A stretch of 64,000 nt of DNA. Source: Enterobacter hormaechei subsp. hoffmannii. GTDB lineage: Bacteria; Pseudomonadota; Gammaproteobacteria; Enterobacterales; Enterobacteriaceae. The position numbers and the translations under genes are program-made. The stretch spans positions 1,178,001 to 1,242,000 of the forward strand of contig NZ_CP017186.1 of NCBI RefSeq assembly GCF_001729745.1, in the 5' to 3' direction. The notes beneath the pieces are model-generated. The model worked only from the letters and a program-made list of their open reading frames with translations, was not told the DNA's origin and searched no databases. Shown here one piece after another: positions 1-9,361 of this stretch; the stretch's first letter is position 1, and each line of letters starts with the position of its first letter.

Positions 1-1655
1 ACCGGCGCCCCATCCGCCACATAATACGCCGCCGTGCTCTTCGCCAGCGGCTCGCGCCCGCGAATGGCGTCGGCAATCTTCTCACCAATCATGATGGTGG
101 TGGCGTTCAGGTTGCCAGTGATAATTTGCGGCATAATCGACGCATCTACCACGCGTAACCCTTCCAGCCCGTGAACGCGGCCTTCACCGTCAACCACCGC
201 CATCTCGTCATAGCCCATTTTGCAGGTGCCGCACGGATGGAACGCGGTTTCGGCATGGTTACGCACAAACTCGTCCAGCTGTTCGTCGGTCTGGCATTCG
301 ACGCCCGGGCTGATTTCGCGCCCACGGTATTTGTCCAGCGCCGGCTGGTGCATGATCTCACGGGTGATGCGGATCGCGTCGCGGAACTCCTGCCAGTCCT
401 GCTCGTGGGACATATAGTTGAACAGGATCGCCGGATGCTGATGCGGGTCGCGGGACTTAATCCGTACGTGCCCGCGGCTCGGCGAGCGCATGGAGCCGAC
501 GTGGCACTGGAAGCCGTGTTCTTTCACCGCGTTCGAGCCGTTGTAGTTAATCGCTACCGGCAGGAAGTGATACTGAATATTCGGCCACTCGAACTCCTCG
601 CGGCTGCGGATAAACCCGCCCGCTTCGAAGTGGTTGCTCGCGCCCACGCCTGTGCCGCCAAACAGCCACTCCGCGCCAATCTTCGGCTGGTTCCACCACT
701 GCAGGGCAGGGTAGAGGGAAACGGGCTCTTTGCATTCATACTGAAGGTACATCTCCAGGTGATCCTGCAAGTTTTCCCCCACGCCGGGTAAATCATGTAC
801 CAGCGGGATATCAAACTGCTTCAGCAGTTCAGCGTTGCCCACGCCGGAGCGCTGGAGGATCTGCGGAGACGCAATAGCGCCCGCGCACAGCAGTACCTCT
901 TTCTTCGCTGTCGCTTTTGACGGAATGGTGCTTTCGCCTTCCAGCCACTCGACGCCCACCGCGCGCTTGCCGTCAAAGATAATGTGATCGGTCATGGCGT
1001 GGGTGCGGATGGTCAGATTCGGGCGCGGTTTGGCCTGATCCAGATAGCCGCGCGCGGTGCTGGCGCGTCGGCCCTGCGGCGTGACCGTGCGATCCATCGG
1101 GCCAAAGCCTTCTTGCTGATAGCCGTTGAGATCGTCGGTGCGCGGGTAGCCCGCCTGCACGCCTGCCTCCACCATCGCTTCAAACAGCGGGTTCACGCCC
1201 GGCTTAGAGGTGGTGACGCTCACCGGACCGTCGCCGCCGTGGTAGTCGTTCGGCCCCACGTCGCGGGTCTCTGCCTTGCGGTAGTAGGGCAGGCAGTTGA
1301 GATAGCTCCAGTGCTCCAGACCCGGTTCTTTCGCCCAGTTGTCCAGATCCATTGCGTTGCCGCGCACGTAGCACATGCCGTTGATCAGCGACGAGCCGCC
1401 CAGCCCTTTTCCGCGTCCGCACTCCATGCGGCGGTTGTTCATGAAAGGCTCTGGCTCGGTTTCATACGCCCAGTTGTAGCGCTTGCCCTGCAACGGGAAG
1501 GCCAGCGCGGCAGGCATCTGGGTGCGGAAGTCAAAGCGGTAGTCCGGCCCGCCCGCCTCAAGCAGCAGGACGGTGGTGTTCGGATCTTCAGTCAGTCGTG
1601 TTGCCAGAACGTTGCCGGCAGAGCCGGCCCCGATAATGATGTAGTCAAATTGCAA
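1..1655 (-). CDS. betA: Choline dehydrogenase BetA (3' end cut by window)
   Basis: FAD-dependent GMC-family oxidoreductase that oxidises choline to betaine aldehyde (and can oxidise the aldehyde onward) at the membrane, feeding synthesis of the osmoprotectant glycine betaine. The N-terminus shows the Rossmann motif IIIGAGSAG (about residues 6-14); the C-terminal part shows [11 protein letters not shown] and GNLNATTI, which carry the active-site His and Asn of GMC enzymes. I start it at the TTG at 1655-1653, giving MQFDYIII as in the E. coli protein, with GGGAGG just upstream; no ATG fits. About 551 residues are visible and only the last few residues and the stop codon lie outside the window. 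It is the last gene of betI-betB-betA, 13 bases after betB. Confidence 0.96.
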   Translation of the reverse strand, partial: MQFDYIIIGAGSAGNVLATRLTEDPNTTVLLLEAGGPDYRFDFRTQMPAALAFPLQGKRYNWAYETEPEPFMNNRRMECGRGKGLGGSSLINGMCYVRGNAMDLDNWAKEPGLEHWSYLNCLPYYRKAETRDVGPNDYHGGDGPVSVTTSKPGVNPLFEAMVEAGVQAGYPRTDDLNGYQQEGFGPMDRTVTPQGRRASTARGYLDQAKPRPNLTIRTHAMTDHIIFDGKRAVGVEWLEGESTIPSKATAKKEVLLCAGAIASPQILQRSGVGNAELLKQFDIPLVHDLPGVGENLQDHLEMYLQYECKEPVSLYPALQWWNQPKIGAEWLFGGTGVGASNHFEAGGFIRSREEFEWPNIQYHFLPVAINYNGSNAVKEHGFQCHVGSMRSPSRGHVRIKSRDPHQHPAILFNYMSHEQDWQEFRDAIRITREIMHQPALDKYRGREISPGVECQTDEQLDEFVRNHAETAFHPCGTCKMGYDEMAVVDGEGRVHGLEGLRVVDASIMPQIITGNLNATTIMIGEKIADAIRGREPLAKSTAAYYVADGAP

Positions 1656-1668
1656 ATAAACCTCCCGG

Positions 1669-3141
1669 TTAAAATATGGACTGGAATTTACCCATCTCAA
1701 CCTGGATGGACTTCACCTGGGTGTAACTCTGAAGCGTCATGACGCCGTTCTCGCGGCCAATGCCGGAGTGTTTGTAGCCGCCCACCGGCATCTCCGCGGC
1801 GGATTCGCCCCAGGTGTTGATCCAGCAGATGCCCGCTTCGAGCTGATGAATAGCGCCGTGGGCGCGGTTCAGATCGGCGGTGACAATGCCCGCCGCCAGA
1901 CCGTAGTCGGTGTCATTGGCGCGACGAATGGCCTCTTCGTCAGTGTCATAGGAAAGAATGGACATCACCGGGCCGAAGATCTCTTCGCGCACGATGGTCA
2001 TTTCGTCGGTGCAGTCGGTGAACACGGTCGGGGCAACCCACGCGCCGTTATCAAAGCCGTCACCCTTCAGCACGTCACCGCCGCACAGCACGCGCGCACC
2101 TTCCTCTTTGCCTTTGGCGATGTAGCGCATCACGCTGTCGCGGTGCGGGAAGCTGACCATCGGGCCGAAGTTAGTGTTTTCATCGAACAGGTCGCCCGCG
2201 CGGATGCGGCCCACGCGCTCAACGATTTTTTGCTCAAACGCGGCTTTGAACTTCGCGGGCACGAACACGCGGGTGCCGTTGGTGCACACCTGACCGGAGC
2301 TGAAGAAGTTGGCCATCATGGCGATATCTGCCGCGAGATCCAGATCCGCATCGTCAAACACTATCAGCGGGGATTTACCGCCCAGCTCCATCGTCACCTC
2401 TTTCAGGGACGAGGCCGCCGAGTTCGCCATCACCTTTTTGCCGCTGGCGACGCCGCCGGTAAAGGAGACTTTGGCGATGCCCGGATGCTCGGTCAGGTAC
2501 TGGCCGGTTTCCGCGCCCACACCCGGCAGAACGTTAAACACGCCGTCCGGCACGCCCGCTTCGGTGTAGATTTCCGCCAGTTTCAGGGCGGTAAGCGGCG
2601 TTACTTCGCTCGGCTTGAAGATCATCGCGTTGCCCGCCGCCAGCGCCGGGGCGGATTTCCACAGGGCGATCTGGATCGGATAGTTCCACGCGCCGATGCC
2701 CGCTACCACGCCCAGCGGCTCGCGGCGGGTGTAGACGAAGGAGGTCTCGCGCAGCGGGATCTGGCTGCCTTCCAGTGCCGGGATCAGTCCCGCGTAGTAC
2801 TCCAGCACGTCCGCGCCGGTGACGATGTCGACGGTCGAGGTTTCAGAAAACGCTTTACCGGTGTCGAGGGTTTCCAGCTTTGCCAGCTCGTCGTTGCGCT
2901 CGCGCAGGATATCGACGGCGCGACGCAGGATGCGCGAGCGCTCCATGGCGGTCATCGCCGCCCAGATTTTTTGCCCGCGCTTTGCGCTCTCTACGGCGCG
3001 GTCCACGTCTTCGCGCCCGGCGGCCTGCACGGTTACCAGAACTTCACCGTTCGCCGGGTTGATGGTCTCGAAGGTGCGACCGCTGGTGGCCGATGTGTAA
3101 CCACCATTGATATAAAGCTGCTGTTCTGCCATTCGGGACAT
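1669..3141 (-). CDS. betB: Betaine aldehyde dehydrogenase BetB
   Basis: NAD(P)-dependent aldehyde dehydrogenase (490 aa) that converts betaine aldehyde to glycine betaine in the cytoplasm. The ALDH fold is complete: cofactor-site segment [16 protein letters not shown], catalytic Glu in MELGGKSP and nucleophile Cys in GQVCTNG. Length and sequence match E. coli BetB almost throughout. The start chosen is MSRMAEQQ at 3141; an in-frame extension upstream would run into betI, and an internal Met three codons later is the only competitor. It lies 13 bases downstream of betI and 13 upstream of betA, so the three are one operon under BetI control. Confidence 0.97.
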   Translation of the reverse strand: MSRMAEQQLYINGGYTSATSGRTFETINPANGEVLVTVQAAGREDVDRAVESAKRGQKIWAAMTAMERSRILRRAVDILRERNDELAKLETLDTGKAFSETSTVDIVTGADVLEYYAGLIPALEGSQIPLRETSFVYTRREPLGVVAGIGAWNYPIQIALWKSAPALAAGNAMIFKPSEVTPLTALKLAEIYTEAGVPDGVFNVLPGVGAETGQYLTEHPGIAKVSFTGGVASGKKVMANSAASSLKEVTMELGGKSPLIVFDDADLDLAADIAMMANFFSSGQVCTNGTRVFVPAKFKAAFEQKIVERVGRIRAGDLFDENTNFGPMVSFPHRDSVMRYIAKGKEEGARVLCGGDVLKGDGFDNGAWVAPTVFTDCTDEMTIVREEIFGPVMSILSYDTDEEAIRRANDTDYGLAAGIVTADLNRAHGAIHQLEAGICWINTWGESAAEMPVGGYKHSGIGRENGVMTLQSYTQVKSIQVEMGKFQSIF

Positions 3142-3154
3142 AAATTCTCCTCGG

Positions 3155-3742
3155 TTAATCGGTCGGTAAATGCTGGCTGATAAAGTGGCTGGTAAGCGAC
3201 TGGGCCAGGGTTTTATCCAGCGGTTTGCCGCTGAGCGCGGCGCGCAGCCACAGCCCGTCAATCAGTGCGGCGAGCCCGTAGCCCGCCTCTTCAGCCTGTT
3301 CACGCGGCAGTTCGCGGCGGAATTCGTACACCAGATTTGAGAGCAACCGGCGGCTGCTGACCTGCTGCAAACGATAGAGCATCGGCTGATGCATGCTGCT
3401 GGCCCAGAAGGCCAGCCAGGCCTTCATCGCCGCGCCGCTGACCTGGGTTTCATCAAAATTGCCGCCGACAATCGCCTGCAAACGCTGCTCTGCACTACCG
3501 TCCGGCAGGGCGCGTAAACGGCTTAATACCGCATCGCGTAACTGACCGGTGATGTCGCGCATGGTTGCTTCCAGCAGACCGTTTTTATCTTTGAAATAGT
3601 GGCTGATGATACCCGTGGACACGCCCGCCCGACGGGCGATTTGCGCGATGGTTGCGTCATGCATTCCCACTTCATTAATTGCTTCCAGCGTGGCATTGAT
3701 GAGCTGCCTGCGCCGGATCGGCTGCATCCCCACTTTGGGCAT
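3155..3742 (-). CDS. betI: Choline-responsive TetR-family repressor BetI
   Basis: TetR-type repressor of the bet genes (195 aa). The N-terminal helix-turn-helix (about residues 9-55, with [20 protein letters not shown]) is nearly identical to E. coli BetI; the rest is the ligand-binding domain that senses choline. I start at MPKVGMQ (3742) rather than the longer MNGVAK form because it matches the family's N-terminus. It is the first gene of betIBA and is divergent from betT across a 128-base gap that holds a dyad operator. Confidence 0.96.
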   Translation of the reverse strand: MPKVGMQPIRRRQLINATLEAINEVGMHDATIAQIARRAGVSTGIISHYFKDKNGLLEATMRDITGQLRDAVLSRLRALPDGSAEQRLQAIVGGNFDETQVSGAAMKAWLAFWASSMHQPMLYRLQQVSSRRLLSNLVYEFRRELPREQAEEAGYGLAALIDGLWLRAALSGKPLDKTLAQSLTSHFISQHLPTD

Positions 3743-3791
3743 TTTTGCCACTCCATTCATCAGCGTTGGTAATCTATTAAAGCGGTTTTTG

Positions 3792-3805
3792 ATTGGACGT
3801 TCAAT
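3792..3805. promoter_or_regulatory. Probable BetI operator between betI and betT
   Basis: The dyad ATTGGACGTTCAAT (6 of 7 positions symmetric) lies in the betI-betT divergent promoter region. Its place and symmetry suit the BetI operator known from E. coli, from which BetI represses both transcription units until choline is present. No binding data are visible in sequence, so the assignment rests on position and dyad. Confidence 0.6.
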
Positions 3806-3870
3806 ATAAAATGTGTCTTAATTGTTGCGATTTTGGATTTTAATAGTTACAAAAACAGTGGGGATACTGG

Positions 3871-5904
3871 ATGACAGACCTTTCACAAGACAGAGAAAAA
3901 GACAAAATCAACCCGGTCGTTTTTTATACGTCCGCCGGGCTGATTTTGTTGTTTTCCCTGACGACCATCTTCTTTCGTGATTTTTCTGCCGAGTGGATTG
4001 GGCGCACCCTGAACTGGGTGTCGAAGACCTTCGGCTGGTACTACCTTCTGGCGGCGACGCTCTATATCGTGTTCGTCGTCTGCATTGCCTGCTCGCGCTT
4101 CGGTTCGGTGAAGCTTGGGCCGGAGCAGTCCAAGCCCGAGTTCAGCCTGCTGAGTTGGGCCGCGATGCTGTTTGCCGCGGGCATTGGCATCGACCTGATG
4201 TTCTTCTCCGTGGCGGAACCGGTCACGCAATATATGCAGCCGCCGGAAGGGGCAGGGCAGACGATGGAGGCCGCGCGTCAGGCGATGGTCTGGACGCTGT
4301 TCCACTACGGCCTGACGGGCTGGTCAATGTATGCCCTGATGGGCATGGCGCTCGGATACTTTAGCTATCGTTATAATTTGCCCCTAACCATCCGCTCCGC
4401 GCTGTACCCGATTTTCGGGAAAAAGATCAACGGCCCGATTGGCCACAGCGTCGATATCGCGGCGGTGATCGGCACCATCTTCGGCATCGCCACCACGCTC
4501 GGGATTGGCGTAGTGCAGCTTAACTACGGGCTGAGCGTGCTGTTTGACATCCCGGATTCGATGGCGGCGAAGGCGGCGCTAATTGCGCTGTCGGTGATCA
4601 TCGCTACCATCTCGGTGACCTCCGGCGTGGATAAAGGTATTCGCGTGCTCTCCGAGCTGAACGTCGCGCTGGCGCTGGGGCTGATCCTGTTCGTGCTGTT
4701 TATGGGCGACACCTCGTTCCTGCTCAACGCCTTAGTGCTCAACGTAGGTGATTACGTGAACCGCTTTATGGGCATGACGCTGAACAGCTTCGCCTTTGAC
4801 CGCCCGGTGGAGTGGATGAACAACTGGACGCTCTTCTTCTGGGCGTGGTGGGTGGCCTGGTCGCCGTTTGTCGGCCTGTTCCTGGCGCGAATTTCGCGTG
4901 GGCGCACCATCCGTCAGTTCGTGATGGGCACGCTGATCATCCCGTTCACCTTCACCCTGCTGTGGCTGTCGATTTTCGGCAACAGCGCGCTGCACGAAAT
5001 TATCCACGGCAATGCGACCTTCGCGCAGGAAGCGATGGTGCACCCGGAGCGCGGCTTCTACAGCCTGCTGGCGCAGTACCCGGCGTTTACTTTTAGCGCC
5101 TCGGTAGCAACCATTACCGGCCTGTTGTTCTACGTCACCTCGGCGGACTCCGGCGCGCTGGTGCTGGGGAACTTCACTTCGAAACTTAAAGACATCAACA
5201 GCGATGCGCCGAACTGGCTGCGCATCTTCTGGTCCGTCGCCATCGGCCTGCTGACGCTCGGGATGCTGATGACCAACGGCATTTCGGCGCTGCAGAACAC
5301 CACGGTGATCATGGGCCTGCCGTTCAGCTTCGTGATCTTCTTCGTGATGGCCGGGTTGTATAAATCGCTCAAGGTGGAAGACTACCGCCGCGTCAGCGCC
5401 AGCCGCGACACCGCCCCGCGGCCGATGGGCGCGCAAGACAGGTTGAGCTGGAAGAAACGCCTGTCACGCCTGATGAACTACCCGGGCACGCGCTACACCA
5501 GCCAGATGATGGAGACGGTCTGCTTCCCGGCGATGGAAGAGGTGGCGCAGGAGCTGAAGCTGCGTGGCGCCTACGTGGAGCTGAAAAACCTGCCACCTGA
5601 AGAGGGCGAAACCCTGGGGCACCTGGATCTGCTGGTGCACATGGGCGACGAGCAGAACTTTGTTTATCAGATCTGGCCGCAGCAGTATTCGGTGCCAGGG
5701 TTCACCTACCGGGCGCGCAGCGGGAAATCGACCTACTACCGGCTGGAGACCTTCCTGCTGGAAGGGAGCCAGGGGAATGATTTGATGGATTACAGCAAGG
5801 AGCAGGTAATTACGGATATTCTGGACCAGTATGAACGGCACCTGAACTTTATCCATCTCCACAGGGAAGCGCCGGGGAATAGCGTGATGTTCCCGGATGT
5901 CTAA
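3871..5904 (+). CDS. betT: High-affinity choline transporter BetT (BCCT family)
   Basis: Proton-driven choline importer of the betaine/choline/carnitine transporter family, inner membrane, 677 aa, the same length as E. coli BetT. About twelve hydrophobic segments fill residues 15-500, including the Trp-rich BCCT signature around WTLFFWAWWVAWSPFVG. A long hydrophilic C-terminal tail of roughly 170 residues follows, as expected for the osmotically regulated BetT type. It is divergent from betI and supplies choline to BetA/BetB. Confidence 0.97.
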   Translation: MTDLSQDREKDKINPVVFYTSAGLILLFSLTTIFFRDFSAEWIGRTLNWVSKTFGWYYLLAATLYIVFVVCIACSRFGSVKLGPEQSKPEFSLLSWAAMLFAAGIGIDLMFFSVAEPVTQYMQPPEGAGQTMEAARQAMVWTLFHYGLTGWSMYALMGMALGYFSYRYNLPLTIRSALYPIFGKKINGPIGHSVDIAAVIGTIFGIATTLGIGVVQLNYGLSVLFDIPDSMAAKAALIALSVIIATISVTSGVDKGIRVLSELNVALALGLILFVLFMGDTSFLLNALVLNVGDYVNRFMGMTLNSFAFDRPVEWMNNWTLFFWAWWVAWSPFVGLFLARISRGRTIRQFVMGTLIIPFTFTLLWLSIFGNSALHEIIHGNATFAQEAMVHPERGFYSLLAQYPAFTFSASVATITGLLFYVTSADSGALVLGNFTSKLKDINSDAPNWLRIFWSVAIGLLTLGMLMTNGISALQNTTVIMGLPFSFVIFFVMAGLYKSLKVEDYRRVSASRDTAPRPMGAQDRLSWKKRLSRLMNYPGTRYTSQMMETVCFPAMEEVAQELKLRGAYVELKNLPPEEGETLGHLDLLVHMGDEQNFVYQIWPQQYSVPGFTYRARSGKSTYYRLETFLLEGSQGNDLMDYSKEQVITDILDQYERHLNFIHLHREAPGNSVMFPDV

Positions 5905-5926
5905 ACGGATTCTTAAAATACCTTCA

Positions 5927-5946
5927 TACTGTATATAAATACAGTT
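5927..5946 (+). promoter_or_regulatory. LexA (SOS) box upstream of a toxin-antitoxin locus
   Basis: TACTGTATATAAATACAGTT fits the LexA consensus CTGT-N8-ACAG exactly and has the AT-rich centre of strong boxes. It overlaps a possible -10 (TATAAA, 5933-5938) with a weak -35 (TTCTTA, 5910-5915). It lies 34 bases before the first possible start codon of the next reading frame (5980). This implies DNA-damage induction of the downstream genes. Confidence 0.8.
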
Positions 5947-5981
5947 ATTTGGCGCAGCATTACTCAAGGAAGAGTAACCAT

Positions 5982-6022
5982 GCAGCAAGAGCCTGATGCT
6001 GAAGCATTCGGGCTTTTGCTGC
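5982..6022 (+). other. Long hairpin in the leader of the toxin-antitoxin locus
   Basis: GCAGCAAGAGCC (5982-5993) pairs with GGCTTTTGCTGC (6011-6022) with one G-T pair, and an inner GATGC/GCATT pairing extends the stem. It begins within a potential ATG start (5980) that has its own AAGGA Shine-Dalgarno. It ends nine bases before the AAGGA (6031-6035) serving the ATG at 6043. It could be a translational control hairpin or an attenuator; it has no T-run, so it is not a standard terminator. Confidence 0.5.
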
Positions 6023-6042
6023 GTTTAGGGAAGGAACTATGG

Positions 6043-6297
6043 ATGAGTCATGCGATAGAGTTTATCGAAACATCACTCTTTACCCGACAGATTAAAAGCA
6101 TTGCTACGGATGATGAATTAAAGGATCTGCAAGAGGTGATCTATTTCATTATGGCCTATCCAAAATGCATAAAGGACAGCCTGACAGAGACAGAGAAAGC
6201 AGAACTTAAAAAGCTGACTTCCATTCTGAAAAATACTGCTTCCAGTGCCGTAAATTTGAGGTGTACTATGTACCCTAATCAGGCAGGTGGAGGCTGA
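6043..6297 (+). pseudogene. RelE/HigB-like toxin with an internal deletion
   Basis: The 84-residue frame opens like a HigB/RelE-type mRNA interferase (FIETSLFTRQIKSI) and closes like the C-terminus of the same family (EVIYFIMAYPK, then KDSLTETEKAELKKLT). The joining residues KDLQ-EVIYF skip the central part, where family members of about 100-115 residues carry the Gly-rich RK.RW-type catalytic strand region. About 35-45 residues therefore seem to be lost in frame. I start at 6043 because AAGGA sits seven bases upstream; a longer in-frame start at 5980 also has a good ribosome site and would add 21 residues. The antitoxin gene follows after two bases. Toxin activity is probably lost. Confidence 0.7.
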
Positions 6298-6299
6298 TA

Positions 6300-6584
6300 A
6301 TGAGTATTTTTAATGAATTAAAATCTTCGCTTGAAGAGGCCGTTGAGATCCATAACGGAAGAAAAGCCGCTTCCCGGGTAACCCGCTATGAAGTTGCTGA
6401 TGTGCGCGCCATCAGAGAGCAGCTCAATATCACGCAAAGCGAAATGGCGAAGGCGCTTGGCACGAGCGTCGATACGATAAAGAGCTGGGAGTCTAAACGT
6501 CGCAACCCAACCGGGCTGGCGGCGAAGGTACTTAATGTGATTCGGGAGAATCCTGCATTTTATAAGGCACTTGCCGGGCAGTGA
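6300..6584 (+). CDS. NadS/HigA-type helix-turn-helix antitoxin
   Basis: 94-residue DNA-binding protein of the NadS/HigA antitoxin group. The helix-turn-helix runs from about residue 40 to 80 (IREQLNITQSEMAKALG, then SVDTIKSWESKRRNPTG). It begins two bases after the toxin remnant, the usual toxin-first order of this family, so the two are cotranscribed. It looks intact, with normal length, and could still repress the promoter. With a crippled toxin it may survive as a stand-alone regulator or as an anti-addiction protein. Confidence 0.8.
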   Translation: MSIFNELKSSLEEAVEIHNGRKAASRVTRYEVADVRAIREQLNITQSEMAKALGTSVDTIKSWESKRRNPTGLAAKVLNVIRENPAFYKALAGQ

Positions 6585-6595
6585 GTCGCCCTTAT

Positions 6596-6677
6596 GCCGG
6601 GTGGCGCTGCGCTTACCCGGCCTACAAAACTCCAAAACTGCTTTACCGTAGGCCTGATAAGCGAAGCGCCATCAGGC
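6596..6677. repeat. BIME: two inverted REP sequences
   Basis: A REP unit at 6596-6625 (GCCGGGTGGCGCTGCGC start) faces an inverted REP at 6648-6677 (GTAGGCCTGATAAGCG start). Each forms a hairpin and together they make a cruciform. It lies between the antitoxin gene and the sit promoter. It is one of six such pairs in the window. Confidence 0.85.
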
Positions 6678-6697
6678 TCTCCCTCCGTTGACATAAC

Positions 6698-6716
6698 TTT
6701 AATGATAACTATTTTC
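6698..6716. promoter_or_regulatory. Fur-like box in the sitABCD promoter
   Basis: The 19 bases match the Fur consensus at 14 of 19 positions (core AATGATAA). A TTGACA at 6688-6693 with TATTTT at 6710-6715 forms a likely promoter, which the box overlaps, so Fe-Fur would block transcription. Confidence 0.65.
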
Positions 6717-6720
6717 ATTT

Positions 6721-6742
6721 AAATATAGCCTGTGCTATACCT
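6721..6742. promoter_or_regulatory. MntR-like operator in the sitABCD promoter
   Basis: AAATATAGC-CTGT-GCTATACCT closely resembles the enteric MntR palindrome (ACATAGC...GCTATGT) known from mntH. A second, overlapping inverted repeat, GTGCTATA-CCT-TATAGCAC, spans 6732-6750. This predicts manganese repression in addition to Fur. Confidence 0.65.
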
Positions 6743-6795
6743 TATAGCACGGGCTAATTTTGCTTTTAATTTAATCACCTCAGGAGACTTCTGCG

Positions 6796-7707
6796 ATGCA
6801 TCCACGGCAAGGATTGAAGCGTCTGTTGCTCGGCGCGCTGCTTATGACCGCGACCACAACCGGCGCGCTGGCGGCTGAAAAGTTCCAGGTCATCACCACT
6901 TTTACCGTTATCGCTGATATGGCGAAAAACGTAGCGGGGGATGCCGCAGAGGTCACCTCCATCACCAAACCGGGCGCGGAAATTCACGAATACCAGCCCA
7001 CCCCGGGCGATATCAAACGCGCGCAGAAGGCGCAGCTGATCCTGGCGAACGGCATGAATCTGGAGCTGTGGTTCCAGCGCTTTTATCAGCATCTGAACGG
7101 CGTGCCGGAGGTGATTGTTACCAAAGGCATCACCCCGATGGGCATCAGCGAAGGGCCCTATAACGGCAAGCCCAACCCGCACGCGTGGATGTCGCCGGAC
7201 AACGCCCTGATTTACGTCGATAACATCCGCGACGCGCTGGTGAAGTACGATCCGGCCAACGCGCAGACCTATCAGCGTAACGCCGACGCCTACAAGCAGA
7301 AGATCACCGCCACTCTCGAACCGCTGCGCAAGCAGGTCACGGCGATCCCGGTAGACAAACGCTGGATGGTGACCAGCGAAGGGGCGTTCTCCTATCTGGC
7401 GTGGGATTTGGGCCTGAAAGAGCTGTACCTGTGGCCGATAAACGCCGATCAGCAGGGCACGCCGCAGCAGGTGCGCAAGGTTATCGATCTGGTGAAAAAA
7501 CATCACATTCCGGCGGTGTTCAGCGAAAGCACCGTCTCGGATAAGCCCGCTCGTCAGGTGGCGCGGGAAACCGGCGCCCATTACGGCGGCGTGCTGTACG
7601 TTGACTCCCTGAGTGCAGAAAACGGCCCGGTGCCGACCTATATCGATCTGCTGAACGTCACCACCCGCACGCTGGTGCAGGGCATCCGCGACGGGATGAA
7701 GGAGTAA
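6796..7707 (+). CDS. sitA: Manganese/iron-binding periplasmic protein SitA
   Basis: Cluster A-I (TroA/PsaA-type) solute-binding protein of 303 aa that captures Mn2+ (and Fe2+) in the periplasm. A Sec signal peptide covers about residues 1-27 (cleavage after ALA). The four metal ligands of the family are recognisable: His64 (EIHEYQP), His129 (NPHAWMS), Glu195 (TSEGAF) and Asp270 (YVDSL). The start has CAGGAG (6781-6786) upstream. It is first in sitABCD, two bases ahead of sitB. Confidence 0.95.
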   Translation: MHPRQGLKRLLLGALLMTATTTGALAAEKFQVITTFTVIADMAKNVAGDAAEVTSITKPGAEIHEYQPTPGDIKRAQKAQLILANGMNLELWFQRFYQHLNGVPEVIVTKGITPMGISEGPYNGKPNPHAWMSPDNALIYVDNIRDALVKYDPANAQTYQRNADAYKQKITATLEPLRKQVTAIPVDKRWMVTSEGAFSYLAWDLGLKELYLWPINADQQGTPQQVRKVIDLVKKHHIPAVFSESTVSDKPARQVARETGAHYGGVLYVDSLSAENGPVPTYIDLLNVTTRTLVQGIRDGMKE

Positions 7708-7709
7708 CC

Positions 7710-8516
7710 ATGCAGAAGGGGATTGTTGTAACCGACGTGACCGTGACCTACCGCAACGGCCACACGGCGCTGCGCGACGCGTCGTTCAGCGTGCCGGGCG
7801 GATCGATTGCCGCCCTGGTGGGGGTGAACGGTTCCGGCAAGTCCACGCTGTTTAAGGCGGTGATGGGCTTTGTGCGGGCGGCGAGCGGCACTATCTCCAT
7901 TCTCGGGCTTCCGCCTCACCGGGCGCTGCGCCTGAACCTGGTCGCCTACGTGCCGCAGTCGGAAGAGGTCGACTGGTCATTTCCGGTGCTGGTCGAGGAC
8001 GTGGTGATGATGGGCCGCTACGGGCATATGGGGTTTCTGCGTCGGCCTAAAGAGCGCGACAGGCAGATTGTAACCGACGCCCTGAAGCGCGTGGATATGC
8101 TTGAGCTGCGTCATCGGCAGATTGGCGAGCTCTCCGGCGGCCAAAAGAAGCGCGTGTTTCTGGCGCGGGCGATTGCCCAGCAGGGCGAGGTGATCCTGCT
8201 CGACGAGCCGTTTACCGGCGTGGACGTCAAAACCGAAGCCAGGATCATCAGCCTGCTGCGGGAGCTGCGCGACGAGGGTAAAACGATGCTGGTCTCGACC
8301 CACAATCTGGGCTCGGTCACGGAATTCTGCGATTACACGGTGATGGTCAAAGGCACCGTGCTGGCGAGCGGCCCGACGGATATCACCTTTACCGCTGAGA
8401 ATCTTGAGCGCGCCTTCAGCGGCGTGCTGCGCCACGTGGTGCTCAGCGGCTCGGAAGATCGCATTATTACCGACGACGAACGCCCCTTCGTCACGCACCG
8501 ACAGGAGGCCAAATGA
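7710..8516 (+). CDS. sitB: Manganese/iron ABC transporter ATPase SitB
   Basis: Cytoplasmic ATP-binding subunit (268 aa) that powers the Sit importer. Walker [10 protein letters not shown] is at 38-46, Q-loop in VPQSEEVDW near 81-89, signature LSGGQ at 141-145 and Walker B VILLDEP at 161-167, followed by a switch His in STHNLG. Its last codons overlap sitC by four bases (ATGA). Confidence 0.95.
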   Translation: MQKGIVVTDVTVTYRNGHTALRDASFSVPGGSIAALVGVNGSGKSTLFKAVMGFVRAASGTISILGLPPHRALRLNLVAYVPQSEEVDWSFPVLVEDVVMMGRYGHMGFLRRPKERDRQIVTDALKRVDMLELRHRQIGELSGGQKKRVFLARAIAQQGEVILLDEPFTGVDVKTEARIISLLRELRDEGKTMLVSTHNLGSVTEFCDYTVMVKGTVLASGPTDITFTAENLERAFSGVLRHVVLSGSEDRIITDDERPFVTHRQEAK

Positions 8517-9361
8517 ACGCGCTTCTCGAACCCTTCGGCTACGAGTACATGCTCAACGCGATGTGGGTCTCGGCGATGGTGGGCGGGCTGTGCGCGTTTC
8601 TCTCCTGCTATCTGATGCTCAAAGGCTGGTCGCTGATCGGCGATGCGCTGTCGCACTCCATCGTGCCGGGCGTAGCGGGCGCTTACATGCTCGGACTGCC
8701 GTTCTCGCTGGGGGCGTTTTTATCGGGCGGGCTGGCGGCGGGCAGCATGCTGTTTCTCAACCAGCGCAGCCGCCTGAAGGAGGACGCCATTATCGGGCTG
8801 ATCTTCTCCTCGTTTTTCGGGCTGGGGCTGTTTATGGTCTCACTCAACCCGACCTCGGTGAACATTCAGACCATCGTCCTCGGCAATATTCTCGCCATCG
8901 CCCCGGAAGATATCGTCCAGCTGGCGATTATCGGCGTGGTGTCGATAGTTATCCTGCTGTTCAAATGGAAAGATCTGATGGTGACCTTTTTTGATGAGAA
9001 CCACGCCCGCGCCATCGGTCTGCGTCCTGAACGCCTGAAAATTCTCTTCTTCACGCTACTGGCGGTCTCTACCGTGGCGGCGCTGCAAACCGTCGGCGCA
9101 TTTCTGGTGATCTGTCTGGTGGTTACGCCCGGTGCGACCGCCTGGCTGCTGACCGATCGCTTCCCGCGCCTGTTGATGATTGCCGTCGCCATTGGCAGCA
9201 TCACCAGCTTCCTCGGTGCGTGGGCCAGCTATTACCTGGACGGCGCCACCGGCGGCATTATCGTGGTCGCCCAGACGCTGCTGTTCCTGCTGGCGTTCGT
9301 CTTTGCGCCGAAGCACGGGCTGCTTGCCAGCCGCCGTCGGGCGCGGGAGGCACATCCATGA
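8513..9361 (+). CDS. sitC: Manganese/iron ABC transporter permease SitC
   Basis: Inner-membrane permease of the ABC-3 (ZnuB/TroC) family, 282 aa, with about eight or nine hydrophobic segments. The conserved [14 protein letters not shown] (about 42-55) is the family signature near the cytoplasmic coupling region. It is related to SitD, with which it likely forms the channel. It overlaps sitB and sitD by four bases each, indicating translational coupling. Confidence 0.94.
   Translation: MNALLEPFGYEYMLNAMWVSAMVGGLCAFLSCYLMLKGWSLIGDALSHSIVPGVAGAYMLGLPFSLGAFLSGGLAAGSMLFLNQRSRLKEDAIIGLIFSSFFGLGLFMVSLNPTSVNIQTIVLGNILAIAPEDIVQLAIIGVVSIVILLFKWKDLMVTFFDENHARAIGLRPERLKILFFTLLAVSTVAALQTVGAFLVICLVVTPGATAWLLTDRFPRLLMIAVAIGSITSFLGAWASYYLDGATGGIIVVAQTLLFLLAFVFAPKHGLLASRRRAREAHP

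Noticed and set aside
1768..3180. 470-codon plus-strand open frame opposite betB
   Set aside because: It is the antisense frame of a highly conserved gene in GC-rich DNA; it shows no family motifs and no ribosome site.
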